From assembly GCF_001570985.1 (NCBI RefSeq), contig NZ_BCSS01000003.1, positions 1 through 64,000 of the forward strand: DNA of 64,000 nt, written 5' to 3'. This document shows positions 54,238 through 63,582 of this stretch, in pieces (positions within the stretch are counted from its first letter, which is position 1; each line of letters starts with the position of its first letter). This DNA comes from Janibacter limosus NBRC 16128. Lineage in GTDB: Bacteria; Actinomycetota; Actinomycetes; Actinomycetales; Dermatophilaceae. The translations under genes were made by a program, and so were the position numbers. The notes under the pieces are model-generated. The model did no database searches. It was not told where the DNA came from and was given only the letters and a program-made list of their open reading frames with translations.

Positions 54238-55201
54238 GCTGGAGGTGCTGTCGACGGCCGATCCCGTCGCCGCCTTCCTCGATGCCCACCGCACGGGTCG
54301 GCCCGTCGCGCTGCCGACGTCCGGCACCTCCGGCCGCCCCCGCACGATCGTGCGCACGACGTCCTCGTGGACGGACTCCTTCGTCGACGTCAGCGAGCTC
54401 ACCGGGACGACGGAGGACAGCCGCGTGTGGATCCCCGGACCGATGACCGCGACCATGAACCTCTTCGCCGCCGTCCACACGCAGTGGTCCGGAGCGACGC
54501 GCGTCGACTTCCTCCACGAGGCCACCCACGCTCACCTGACACCCGCCGCCCTGCACCGTCTGCTCGCCGACGGCGCCGACCTCTCCGGCCGCCAGCTGGT
54601 CGTCGCCGGCGACCGGCTCGACGCGCGCACTGCCGAGCACGTGGCGGACGCCGGGGGCCGGACCCACCACTACTACGGCGCATCCGAGCTCTCGCTCGTC
54701 GCCTGGGGCGAGCACGCTGACGCACTGCGTCCCTTCCCCGGCGTCGGCGTCGACGCCCGCGACGGCCAGCTGTGGGTCCGCTCCCCCTTCGTCAGCCGTG
54801 GCTACCGCGAGCCGGAGCACCAGCTGCAGACCGAAGGGGGCTGGACCACCGTCGGTGACCGCGGCGAGATCGTCGATGGCCGGGTCGTCGTCCACGGACG
54901 ATCCGGCGGCATCACGACCGCCGGCGCGACCGTCAGCATCGCCGACATCGAGCGCGTGCTGCGCCCCCTGGCCGCCGGCGAGGTCGTGGTCATCGGCCTC
55001 CCGCACCCCGACCTCGGTGAGGTGGTCGCGGCGGCGGTGACCGATGCTGGTGACGTGCCCCGCCTGACCTCCCTCGCCCGCGAGCAGCTGGCCCCCGCGC
55101 AGCGTCCGCGCCGCTGGATGCACCTCGACCCGCTCCCCGTGACCGCCAACCACAAGGTCGACCGGGCAGCCGTGCGCGTGGCTCTCGAGGCGACGCGATG
55201 A
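54218..55201 (+). CDS. AMP-forming acyl-CoA synthetase-like ligase in the biotin operon
   Basis: 327 residues, much shorter than the roughly 500-residue family norm. The adenylate-forming motif is present (ALPTSGTSGRPRTIVRT, residue 30), as is a GYREPEHQLQTEGGWTTVGD core and the C-terminal lysine region (LPVTANHKVDRAAVRVAL). The N-terminal subdomain of about 150 residues is missing, as in MenE-like or BioW-like minimal ligases. It starts inside bioY (GTG 54218 or ATG 54224) and is coupled by ATGA to a thiolase. A role in making or recycling a pimeloyl-type precursor is inferred from context only. Confidence 0.75.
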   Translation: MRMSSSELEVLSTADPVAAFLDAHRTGRPVALPTSGTSGRPRTIVRTTSSWTDSFVDVSELTGTTEDSRVWIPGPMTATMNLFAAVHTQWSGATRVDFLHEATHAHLTPAALHRLLADGADLSGRQLVVAGDRLDARTAEHVADAGGRTHHYYGASELSLVAWGEHADALRPFPGVGVDARDGQLWVRSPFVSRGYREPEHQLQTEGGWTTVGDRGEIVDGRVVVHGRSGGITTAGATVSIADIERVLRPLAAGEVVVIGLPHPDLGEVVAAAVTDAGDVPRLTSLAREQLAPAQRPRRWMHLDPLPVTANHKVDRAAVRVALEATR

Positions 55202-56331
55202 CCCACCCCGTCATCATCGCAGCGACCCGCTCCCCCATCGGGACGGCCGGTCGCTCCCTGTCCAGCCGGAGCGCTGACCAGCTCGCCGGCCCCGTCCTCG
55301 CCGCCACCCTCGAGCGCTCCGGCCTTGCGGCACACGAGATCTCGGACGTCATCCTGGGCAACTGCATGGGGCCCGGCGGCAATGTCGCCCGCTCCGCGGC
55401 ACTGGCCGCCGGGCTGCCCGTCCACGTCCCCGCGCTGACCGTGGACCGACAGTGCGCCAGCGGACTGGCCGCCATCGACATCGCCGCGCAGCTCGTGCGC
55501 GGCGGTGCCCACGCCGTGCTCGCCGGAGGCGTGGAGTCGGTGAGCACCGCCCCGTGGCGGCACTGGCCACCCGTCGACGGCGCCGACCCCGTGCGGTACG
55601 AACGGGCCCCCTTCGCTCCTGCCGGGTGGGACGACCCGGAGATGGGCCTGGCCAACGACCTGCTGGCCCAGGAGGCCGGCATCATCCGGGAGCGCCAGGA
55701 CGAGTACGCCGCCCGCTCGCACGCACGGGCCGTGACGGCTCGCGAGGCGGGGCGCTTCGACGACGAGATCGTCGCCGTCGACGGGGTCGCGCGTGATGAC
55801 CGGCCCAAGCCGACGCTCACCGTCGACAAGCTGGCGAGGCTGCGACCGGCCTTCCGCACAGGTGGATCCGTGACCGCCGGCAACTCCTGCGGGATCAGCG
55901 ACGGCGCCGCTGTCGTGGCCGTCGTCGACGAGACGACACGCGCCCGCCTCGAGGTGCCCGGGCTGCGCATCCTCGCCACCGCGACCGCTGGGGTCGAGCC
56001 CAACCGCCCCGGTCGCGGCCTCGTCCCGGCCACACACGTCGCCCTCGAGCAGGCTGGCGTGGGCCTGGACGAGATCGACGTCATCGAGCTCAACGAAGCC
56101 TTCGCCGGGCAGATCCTCGCCTGCTGCGACGAGCTCGGACTGGACGCCGCTCGCGTGTGCCCGGACGGCGGAGCGCTCGCCCTCGGCCACCCGTGGGGCG
56201 CATCCGGTGCCGTGCTCGCCGTGCGGCTCTTCCACCAGCTCGTCACCCAGCGCGCACGGGGTGGGATCGGCCTGGCCGCCATCGCTGCCGGCGGCGGTCA
56301 AGGAGTCGCGATGGTGGTGCAGGCATGTTGA
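55198..56331 (+). CDS. Thiolase-family protein in the biotin operon
   Basis: 377 residues. The active-site cysteine is in TVDRQCASGLAAIDIAAQLV (about residue 87), with the NEAFAGQ box and GGALALGHPWGASGA near the end, then GGGQGVAMV. It should cleave or form acyl-CoA thioesters by the thiolase reaction. Its position between a ligase and the BioMN transporter genes, with 4- and 7-base overlaps, suggests a job in the same pathway. Whether it acts on a biotin precursor is unknown. Confidence 0.82.
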   Translation: MTHPVIIAATRSPIGTAGRSLSSRSADQLAGPVLAATLERSGLAAHEISDVILGNCMGPGGNVARSAALAAGLPVHVPALTVDRQCASGLAAIDIAAQLVRGGAHAVLAGGVESVSTAPWRHWPPVDGADPVRYERAPFAPAGWDDPEMGLANDLLAQEAGIIRERQDEYAARSHARAVTAREAGRFDDEIVAVDGVARDDRPKPTLTVDKLARLRPAFRTGGSVTAGNSCGISDGAAVVAVVDETTRARLEVPGLRILATATAGVEPNRPGRGLVPATHVALEQAGVGLDEIDVIELNEAFAGQILACCDELGLDAARVCPDGGALALGHPWGASGAVLAVRLFHQLVTQRARGGIGLAAIAAGGGQGVAMVVQAC

Positions 56332-57014
56332 TCGATGTCACGGGCGTGACGCACGGGTTCGACGGCGGCACACCGGTGCTGCGCGATCTCACGGTCCGAC
56401 TCGACGAGCCTCGGATCGGTGTCATCGGTGCCAATGGGTCGGGCAAGTCGACCTTCGCCCGGATGCTCAACGGGCTGGTCGTGCCCGAGCACGGCACGGT
56501 CACGCTCGACGGGATCGACACGGCGAAGCATGGCCGCGAGGTGCGCCAACGCGTCGGCTTCTGCTTCACCGACCCCGACGCGCAGATCGTCATGCCGACC
56601 GTCGCCGAGGACGTCGCCTTCTCCCTGCGACGCCGCGGACTGACGAAGGGGGAGATCGCTGCCCGCGTCGACGCCGCCTTGACGGCGCACGGGCTCGCCG
56701 GTCGTGGCGACCATCCCGCGCACCTGCTGAGCGGCGGGCAGAAACAGCTGCTCGCCCTGGCGGCCGTGCTCGTGACCGAGCCCGACCTGCTCGTCATGGA
56801 CGAGCCGACGACACTGCTCGACATCCGCAATGCCCGTCGGGTCGCCGACGCGGTCCGGGCCCTCCCCCAGCAGGTCGTCCTCGTGACGCACCACCTCGAC
56901 CTGCTCACCGACTTCGACCGGGTGCTCGTCTTCGACGACAGCCGCCTCGTGCACGACGGCACCCCAGCGGACTCGATCGCTCTCTACCTCGACCTCATGG
57001 ACCGCGGCCGGTGA
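56325..57014 (+). CDS. bioM: ECF transporter ATPase, BioM-type
   Basis: 229 residues with Walker A VIGANGSGKSTFARMLNG, signature LSGGQKQLLALAAVLV, Walker B LLVMDEPTTLLD and the H-switch VLVTHHLDLL. It energises biotin uptake with BioN and BioY. It overlaps the thiolase by seven bases and bioN by four. Confidence 0.92.
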   Translation: MLIDVTGVTHGFDGGTPVLRDLTVRLDEPRIGVIGANGSGKSTFARMLNGLVVPEHGTVTLDGIDTAKHGREVRQRVGFCFTDPDAQIVMPTVAEDVAFSLRRRGLTKGEIAARVDAALTAHGLAGRGDHPAHLLSGGQKQLLALAAVLVTEPDLLVMDEPTTLLDIRNARRVADAVRALPQQVVLVTHHLDLLTDFDRVLVFDDSRLVHDGTPADSIALYLDLMDRGR

Positions 57015-57607
57015 TCGGGCTCTACCGCGACGGTGACTCCCTCCTGCACCGACTGCCGGCCGGGGCCAAGCTCGCCGGACTCCTGCTCGCGGGCCTGGCC
57101 TCTCCCTTCGTCCGGTCGAGCGTGGTGACCGCCGCGGCGCTGGCCCTCGTGGTGGCGGGCTACGCCATCGCGCGGATGCCACCGCGGGTGCTTCTGCAGA
57201 TGCTGCGGCCGCTCCTCTTCGTGATGGTGCCTCTCGGCGTCTTCCAGACCGTCGTGGCCGGGTGGGAGCGAGCCTTCGTCATCGTCGGGGTCCTCGTCGC
57301 CCTGGTGCTGCTGGCCAACCTGGTGACCCTGTCGACCCGCACCAGCGACCTCATCGACGTCGTCGTCCGCGTCTGCAGCCCGCTGCGACGGGTCGGGGTC
57401 AATCCCGAGCGAGTCGGCCTGATGCTGCAGCTGGCCACCCGGGCCGTGCCGCTCGTCATCGACCTGGGCAGGCGGGTGCGCGAGGCACAGCACGCCCGGG
57501 GGCTGGGTGCGAGCCCACGCGCCTTCGCGGTCCCCCTCATCGTGGGCGCTCTGCGGCGAGCTGACGCCATGGGGGACGCCCTCGCAGCGAGGGGCTTCGA
57601 CGACTGA
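57011..57607 (+). CDS. bioN: ECF transporter transmembrane (T) component, BioN-type
   Basis: 198 residues with several membrane helices and the two ARG-type coupling motifs (REAQHARGLGASPRAF and MGDALAARGFDD). It links the ATPase to BioY. GTG start in a GTGA overlap with bioM. It ends the operon; the large ATPase gene begins 62 bases downstream. Confidence 0.9.
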   Translation: MIGLYRDGDSLLHRLPAGAKLAGLLLAGLASPFVRSSVVTAAALALVVAGYAIARMPPRVLLQMLRPLLFVMVPLGVFQTVVAGWERAFVIVGVLVALVLLANLVTLSTRTSDLIDVVVRVCSPLRRVGVNPERVGLMLQLATRAVPLVIDLGRRVREAQHARGLGASPRAFAVPLIVGALRRADAMGDALAARGFDD

Positions 57608-57669
57608 GCCGGAGCGGGCCTGTGGACAACCCACGACACGGACGAGGCCGATCGACCTACCGTGCCCAC

Positions 57670-60600
57670 ATGCAGCTGCGGATGAGCGTCATCGATACTC
57701 ACGGTGCAGGCGCCGAGACCATCGACGTGCGCGCCGAGGGGCACCACGAGCTCGGTGATCTGCTGGCCTCGATCGGGCGTCCCGGCGCGCCCGTGCACGT
57801 CGGCGGCGAGCGCCTCGCCGACAGCGCGCCGGTCGGCCTTCCGCCCCTGCTCGACGGAGCCATCCTCGTCCTGGGCGATGCCGGCGCGCGTGCACACGAG
57901 CCGAGGCGCGCGCCCCTGCGCCTGGTGACGACGTGCGGACCCGATGCCGGGCGGACCCATGACCTCTCTCCGGGCCGGCACACGGTCGGGCGCGGCGACG
58001 CTGCCACCTTCCGGCTGGCTGATGACGCCCTCTCCCGCGAGCACCTGGAGCTGACCGTCGACCGCGACGGGGTGCACCTGCGCGACCTCGACACGACAAA
58101 CGGCACCCTCATCGACGGCGAGCACCTCCCACCCACCGGCGTCCGGGTGCGTGCCGGCAGCCATCTGCGAGCCGGGCACAGCAGCCTCGCCCTCGAGACC
58201 CGTCGACCACGACCGGCGCGCCGCGTCCCCACCGGCCAGGGGACGCTCGGGGTCAATCCCACCCCGCACCTGCCTCGCTCCGGCACTCCCGTGACCATCC
58301 GCGTGCCCGAGGAGCCACGAGCCCCTGCCCGGCGGCGCATCCCCTGGGTCATGGTGCTCCTCCCGCTGCCCTTTGCCGGGGTGCTCGCCTACTTCTTCGG
58401 ACCGCGGATGCTGCTCTTTGGTCTGCTCTCCCCGCTCCTCGTCCTCGGCTCCACCCTGTCGGATCGCACGAGCTCGCGGCGTGAGCACCGCGAGGCCCAC
58501 GCCGCGTGGGTCCGCGAGCGCTCCCGCGCGGGTGCGCGGCTGTCCGCGGCGATGGCCTCGGAGCGGCGTGAGCGGCTGCGCGCCGCCCCTGACCCGGCCG
58601 CGCTCCTCGACGCCGCCCGTGGCGAGTCGGCCCGTCTGTGGGAGAGGCGCGCCCAGCATGACGAGCACCTCTGCCTGCGGCTGGGGCTCGGCGCGCTACC
58701 GGCCAAGCTCGAGGTCGAGCACAGCGCCGGGGTGCGCGACCATCCGGTGCTCGAGGACGTGCCCCTCACCGTCGACCTCGCGGAGGTCGGGGTCCTCGGG
58801 GTGGCCGGACCGAGTGCAGTGCGCCATCGGCTTGCCCGGCACCTGCTCGGTCAGCTGCTCGTCCTGCACTCGCACCACGACGTCCGGGTCAGCGTGGTGG
58901 CAGACGACGAGGGGTGGTGGTCCCCCTTCGCCGGGCTGGTCCACCTGCGCGGCCACGACGACCTGCCGGACTCGGCCCGCGTCGCCATCACCCCCGAGAC
59001 CGGAGCTGCACTGCTCGCCGGACTCGCCCGCCTCACCGCCGAACGCACCGCCACGTCCCCCGACCGCCGTCGGGAGGGTGAGCCACCACCGGTGGCACAC
59101 ATCGTCTTCGTCGACGGCGCGGGTGCCTGGCGGGCCGACCCCGGCCTGCGCACGACCATGAGCGAAGGGGGCCCCCAGCGCGTCCTCGTCATCGCCCTCG
59201 CCGACAGCCGGTCCGAGCTGCCCCACGAGGCGCGGGCCGTGGCGGTCCTCGACGGCGATGACCTGCGGCTGCTGCTCGCCGGCGAGCAGGCCGCACGCGG
59301 AGTCGTCGACGGCACGGGCGAGAGCTGGGGACGACGGATCGCCACCGCGCTCGCACCGCTGCGGGATGCCACACCTGACACCCAGGGCGGCACCCTGCCC
59401 TCGTCCGCCCGGCTCGTGGACCTGCTCGATCTCTCCCCCGATGACGAGTCGGTGATCCACGGGCGGTGGCGAGCCGCCAGTTCGCAGCGTCCCCCTGACC
59501 TCGGTGTCATCGTCGGCGCAGCCGGCGAGGGTGACGTGCGCATCGACCTGCGCCGGGACGGCCCGCACGCCCTGGTGGCGGGGACGACGGGATCCGGCAA
59601 GTCGGAGTTCCTGCAGAGCTGGGTGGCCTCGCTCGCCGCGCACCTGTCACCCCAAGAGATCACCTTCGTGCTCGTCGACTACAAGGGCGGCGCCGCCTTC
59701 GCCGAGTGCGCCCGGTTGCCGCACACCGTCGGCATGCTCACTGACCTCGACCCGGCCGCGGCCGAGCGGGCGCTGACAAGCCTCGACGCCGAGCTGACCC
59801 GGCGCGAGCACGTGCTCGCCGCCTCGGGAGCCAAGGACATCGACGACCACCGTGGCGAGCCGCTGCCCCGGCTGATGATCGTCATCGACGAGTTCCGCAT
59901 GCTCGCCGAGGAGCAGCCGGACGCCCTCGCCCACCTCATGCGCATCGCTGCCGTCGGTCGCTCACTCGGCGTCCACCTCGTGCTCGCCACACAGCGACCG
60001 GGCGGCATCGTCTCCGCGGACATCAAGGCCAATGTCAACCTGCGCATCGCTCTGCGGGTGCGCGACCGGGTCGACAGTGACGATGTCATCGGCTGCCCGG
60101 ACGCCGTGGACATCCCAGAGGCCTCGCCCGGCCGAGCCCTGGCGAGCACCGGCGGGAGCCCGGCACGGCCCTTCCAGACCGGTCGGGTTGCCGGGCACGC
60201 CGAGGGGGCCGGCGGCGCACTGCTCGTGCGCCGACCTGGAGACCCCTGGCCTCCTCCCCCAGCGGTCGAGGACGCCGGTCCGACCGACCTGCAGTGCCTC
60301 ACGAGCACGATGGTCCGGCTCGCCGGATCGTTGGACCTGCCGACGCCCCACCGGCCGTGGTTGCCGCCCCTGCCCGACACGCTCGACCCTGCCGACCTGC
60401 CGGACGCAGCAGCGGGCGGCGCGTCCTTCGGCCTCGTGGACCTGCCGGCCGAGCAGCGTCAGTCGCCGCTGGTCTGGTCGACCGTCGAGGGACACTGGAT
60501 GGTCGTCGGCGGCCCCGGCTCCGGGCGCACGAGCACCATCGCCTCGCTCGTCACCGCTGCGGCGCGCCCGTGGTCGCCCGACCGCCTGCAGGTGCAGATC

Positions 60601-61848
60601 ATCGGCGACGGGTCGGCCCGCCTGTCGACCCTGACGGCACTGCCCCATGTCGGCAGCATCGTCGACGGGGAGGAGACCACGGTGGTCGGCCGGTTCCTCA
60701 ACCGGCTCGAGGACGACATCGCCGAGCGGCGCTCCCTCCTGCGCGGCAGCGGCCACTCGACCCTCGATGCCTGGTGGACGGCACATGAGGAGGACCCGAG
60801 CGGTCCGATGCCACCACCCCACCTCCTGCTGGCCATCGACGGGTGGGGTCGTGTCACCCGCCCCCGCGGGTCAATGGACCTGGGCGAGAGCGCCGAGGCC
60901 CTCGAGACCCTCATGCGTGACGGCATTGCGGTCGGCTTGCGGGTCCTGGTCACCGGAGGGCGCGAGCTGCTCTCCGGTCGGGTGTCGTCACTCGTCACGA
61001 CGCGGCTCGTGCTGCACCTGAGCGACCGCGGCGACGCGGCCCTCGCGGGGCTCACTCGCACCGAGATCTCGGACCGACTCGTCCCCGGGCGGGCGCGGCT
61101 GCAACCTGGTGGTCACCTCGTCCAGGTGGCACAGCCGGGAGCAACCTCCTCCACGACGCAGGAGCACCCACCCACGCGCGTCCCGCCCTGGGCCGTCGAG
61201 CCCCTGCCCACGTCCATCGCCCTCACCCTGCTGCCACCCGCTGACCGTGAGCGCATCCCGGTCGGGGTCGGCGGTGTCGGGAGCGAGCCCCTGGTCTGGC
61301 GCACCGATGGTGCCCGACGTCTCCTCGTCTGCGGTCCGCCCCGCAGCGGACGGACCACCACGCTGGCGCTGCTCGCCCGGCAGGTGGCGACAGCGGGACA
61401 GCCCCTCGTCGTCGTGGGCTCCGGTGAGATCGCCGCCGGACTCGGCTGCCCGACCCTGGGTCCTGACGACCGGGACGAGCTCCTCGCCCTGCGGCAGCGG
61501 CATCCGGACCTGGCCGTCGTGGCTGACGAGCTCGACCGTCTCGACGCAGCCCCGGTTGCCGACGTGATCAAGGAGATCCTGCGTCGGCTCGACGCTGACC
61601 GAGGCCTGGTCATCGGCTCGACGTCGACCCAGACAGCCGCCAGCCAGGTGCGAGGGCTCGTCTCAGACCTGGCGCGCGCCCGCGCCGGCATCCTGCTGCA
61701 GCCCTCGTCGCGCTCCGACGGTGACGCACTCGGACTGCGGGTGCCCCCGCTCACGCGCACCCCCGGCCGCGGATACCTCATCGTCGACGGCCGGGCCGAG
61801 GAGGTGCAGGTCGCCCTCCCCGACGTCGAGGCACTGCCACCCACCTGA
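57670..61848 (+). CDS. FHA- and FtsK/SpoIIIE-domain ATPase (EssC/EccC-like)
   Basis: 1392 residues. Order: an N-terminal beta domain, an FHA domain at about 92-160 (VGRGDAATFRLADDALSREH, then TTNGTLIDGEHL), two adjacent membrane helices at about 223-262, and three FtsK/SpoIIIE-type ATPase domains. The first has a full Walker A, GTTGSGKSEF (about 638), and LMIVIDEFRM; the second (GGPGSGRTST, about 947) and third (GPPRSGRTTT, about 1220) have Arg in place of the Walker lysine. This is the layout of type VII secretion motor ATPases with an FHA input. No WXG100, EccB/D or mycosin genes are adjacent, so the substrate is unknown. The start could also be GTG 57622 or ATG 57682. Confidence 0.85.
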   Translation: MQLRMSVIDTHGAGAETIDVRAEGHHELGDLLASIGRPGAPVHVGGERLADSAPVGLPPLLDGAILVLGDAGARAHEPRRAPLRLVTTCGPDAGRTHDLSPGRHTVGRGDAATFRLADDALSREHLELTVDRDGVHLRDLDTTNGTLIDGEHLPPTGVRVRAGSHLRAGHSSLALETRRPRPARRVPTGQGTLGVNPTPHLPRSGTPVTIRVPEEPRAPARRRIPWVMVLLPLPFAGVLAYFFGPRMLLFGLLSPLLVLGSTLSDRTSSRREHREAHAAWVRERSRAGARLSAAMASERRERLRAAPDPAALLDAARGESARLWERRAQHDEHLCLRLGLGALPAKLEVEHSAGVRDHPVLEDVPLTVDLAEVGVLGVAGPSAVRHRLARHLLGQLLVLHSHHDVRVSVVADDEGWWSPFAGLVHLRGHDDLPDSARVAITPETGAALLAGLARLTAERTATSPDRRREGEPPPVAHIVFVDGAGAWRADPGLRTTMSEGGPQRVLVIALADSRSELPHEARAVAVLDGDDLRLLLAGEQAARGVVDGTGESWGRRIATALAPLRDATPDTQGGTLPSSARLVDLLDLSPDDESVIHGRWRAASSQRPPDLGVIVGAAGEGDVRIDLRRDGPHALVAGTTGSGKSEFLQSWVASLAAHLSPQEITFVLVDYKGGAAFAECARLPHTVGMLTDLDPAAAERALTSLDAELTRREHVLAASGAKDIDDHRGEPLPRLMIVIDEFRMLAEEQPDALAHLMRIAAVGRSLGVHLVLATQRPGGIVSADIKANVNLRIALRVRDRVDSDDVIGCPDAVDIPEASPGRALASTGGSPARPFQTGRVAGHAEGAGGALLVRRPGDPWPPPPAVEDAGPTDLQCLTSTMVRLAGSLDLPTPHRPWLPPLPDTLDPADLPDAAAGGASFGLVDLPAEQRQSPLVWSTVEGHWMVVGGPGSGRTSTIASLVTAAARPWSPDRLQVQIIGDGSARLSTLTALPHVGSIVDGEETTVVGRFLNRLEDDIAERRSLLRGSGHSTLDAWWTAHEEDPSGPMPPPHLLLAIDGWGRVTRPRGSMDLGESAEALETLMRDGIAVGLRVLVTGGRELLSGRVSSLVTTRLVLHLSDRGDAALAGLTRTEISDRLVPGRARLQPGGHLVQVAQPGATSSTTQEHPPTRVPPWAVEPLPTSIALTLLPPADRERIPVGVGGVGSEPLVWRTDGARRLLVCGPPRSGRTTTLALLARQVATAGQPLVVVGSGEIAAGLGCPTLGPDDRDELLALRQRHPDLAVVADELDRLDAAPVADVIKEILRRLDADRGLVIGSTSTQTAASQVRGLVSDLARARAGILLQPSSRSDGDALGLRVPPLTRTPGRGYLIVDGRAEEVQVALPDVEALPPT

Positions 61849-61874
61849 GCGGACCCCCCGGCGCGACCTGCGGC

Positions 61875-63581
61875 TCAGTCCAGACGCGGCGTGCGCGGCG
61901 GCTCGGTGCGACGGTGACCGGCGGCCTCGAAGGCCGCGGCGATCGCCAGCAGTCGGTTGTCGTCCCACCCTCGCCCGGCGAAGGTCAGACCGATCGGCAT
62001 GCCGATGTCGGGCATCGTGCCCATCGGGACAGTGACGGTGGGGATGCCCAGGTGACGTGGCACCAGGTTGCCGTTGGCCACCCACACGCCGTTGCGCCAC
62101 GCGATGTCAGCCGACTCCTCGTTGACATCGGCGTCGGCGGGACCCACGTCCGCGACGGCCGGGAAGATCACGGCGTCGAGCCCGAGATCGTCCATCCACT
62201 CCTCGAGGTCGACCCGACGGGTCTCCTCGAGGCCGCGCAAGCCCCCTTCGAGCAGGGGCAGGGTGGTGACGTCCTCGACGACTCCCACCTCCTGGGCTCG
62301 GGTGACGTAGTCCGCGAGGTCGAAGTCGAGGTCGCCGTAGCGATACGGCAACGAGCCCGCGGGGTGAGGGAAGATCTGCGGCCCGTCGACGTCCACGAGC
62401 CGGTGGAGGTCCGGGTCGCCGTTCGCCTGCAAAAAGGTCTCCCAGCCCCACATCGCCTGGTCCCAGATCTCCTCGTCGAGATACCCGTCGGGCAGCAGGC
62501 CCCGGGTGCGCACCGTCGGTGCTCCGGCCCGGTCGCCGTCGTAATTGGAGACGACAGGGAAGTCGGTCTCGACGACCTCGGCGCCCGCAGCCTCCAGGTC
62601 TGCGCGCGCCGCTTCGAAGAGCTCCAACGAGCTCGGGCGAGGCTCGATCCGATCGCCGATCGGCCCGCCGAACCCGATCCCGGTCCCGGCCTCCTCGTCG
62701 GTCCCCAGATACATCCGCGGCACCCCCAGACGCAGCCCGCGAAGGGGGGACGTGTCCCCCGTCCGCAGTGCTGGGTACGACGGCGGGCGCAGCGCCGAGG
62801 CGTCCGGCACCGCGATCCACGGCTGGGTGCGCCACAGGTCGCCGGTGGTGTCCGGGTCGTCAGCCACGATGATGTCGAGGACTTCGAGCAGGTCGGCCAT
62901 CGTCCGCGTGTGGGGGACCACGACGTCCATCGAGGGGACGAGGGGCCAGTTGCCTCGCACCGAGATCACACCACGGGAAGGGGTGTAGGCGCACAGCGCG
63001 TTGTTGCTGGCCGGCGCACGCCCCGACGACCAGGTCTCCTCACCCAGCCCGAAGGCGGCGAAGCTGGCCGCCGTCGCCGACCCTGACCCGTTGGACGACC
63101 CCGAGCCGAAGGCAGCAGTGAGGTAGCTGCCGTTGTAGGGACTCTCCGCGCGACCGTAGACGCCGCGCTGCATGCCGCCGTTGGCCATCGGTGGCATGTT
63201 GGTCAAGCCGATGAGCACCGCACCCCCGCCCCGCAGCCGCTCGATGGTGAAGGCGTCACGCTGCGCCACCAGGTCGGCGAAGGCGGGCGACCCGCTCGCG
63301 CACGTCAGTCCCCGGGCGAGGTACGAGTCCTTGGCCGTGTAGGGGATCCCGTCGAGCGGACCCAACGACTCCCCCTGCGTCCGCCGGGCATCGCTGGCCC
63401 GAGCGTCCTCGAGCGCGTCCGGGTTGGGGACGACGACGGCATTGAGCCGGATGCCGTCGTCGTCATAGGCCGCGATGCGGGCGAGGTAGGCGGTGACGAG
63501 CTGCTCGCTGGTCGTCTCGCCGGATGCGAGGGCTGCACGCAGGGACGCGATGTCCGCCTCGACGACGTCGAAGGTGCCCAT
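61875..63581 (-). CDS. Amidase-signature family hydrolase
   Basis: 568 residues. The catalytic lysine is in GIPYTAKDSYLARGL (residue 84) and the Ser/Gly-rich region is AAFGSGSSNGSGSATAASFA (about 157-176), followed by ETWSSGRAPASNNALCAYTP, where the nucleophilic serine is expected. The C-terminal part contains MGTMPDIGMPIGLTFAGRGW, typical of the family. It should hydrolyse an amide; the substrate is not apparent. It is convergent with the FtsK-like gene and is followed on its upstream side by a small membrane protein gene at one-base spacing. Confidence 0.88.
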   Translation of the reverse strand: MGTFDVVEADIASLRAALASGETTSEQLVTAYLARIAAYDDDGIRLNAVVVPNPDALEDARASDARRTQGESLGPLDGIPYTAKDSYLARGLTCASGSPAFADLVAQRDAFTIERLRGGGAVLIGLTNMPPMANGGMQRGVYGRAESPYNGSYLTAAFGSGSSNGSGSATAASFAAFGLGEETWSSGRAPASNNALCAYTPSRGVISVRGNWPLVPSMDVVVPHTRTMADLLEVLDIIVADDPDTTGDLWRTQPWIAVPDASALRPPSYPALRTGDTSPLRGLRLGVPRMYLGTDEEAGTGIGFGGPIGDRIEPRPSSLELFEAARADLEAAGAEVVETDFPVVSNYDGDRAGAPTVRTRGLLPDGYLDEEIWDQAMWGWETFLQANGDPDLHRLVDVDGPQIFPHPAGSLPYRYGDLDFDLADYVTRAQEVGVVEDVTTLPLLEGGLRGLEETRRVDLEEWMDDLGLDAVIFPAVADVGPADADVNEESADIAWRNGVWVANGNLVPRHLGIPTVTVPMGTMPDIGMPIGLTFAGRGWDDNRLLAIAAAFEAAGHRRTEPPRTPRLD

Positions 63582-63582
63582 G

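Noticed and set aside
57670-61848. Calling the region a type VII secretion locus
   Set aside because: Only the motor-like ATPase is present; WXG100, EccB, EccD and mycosin genes are not in the window.
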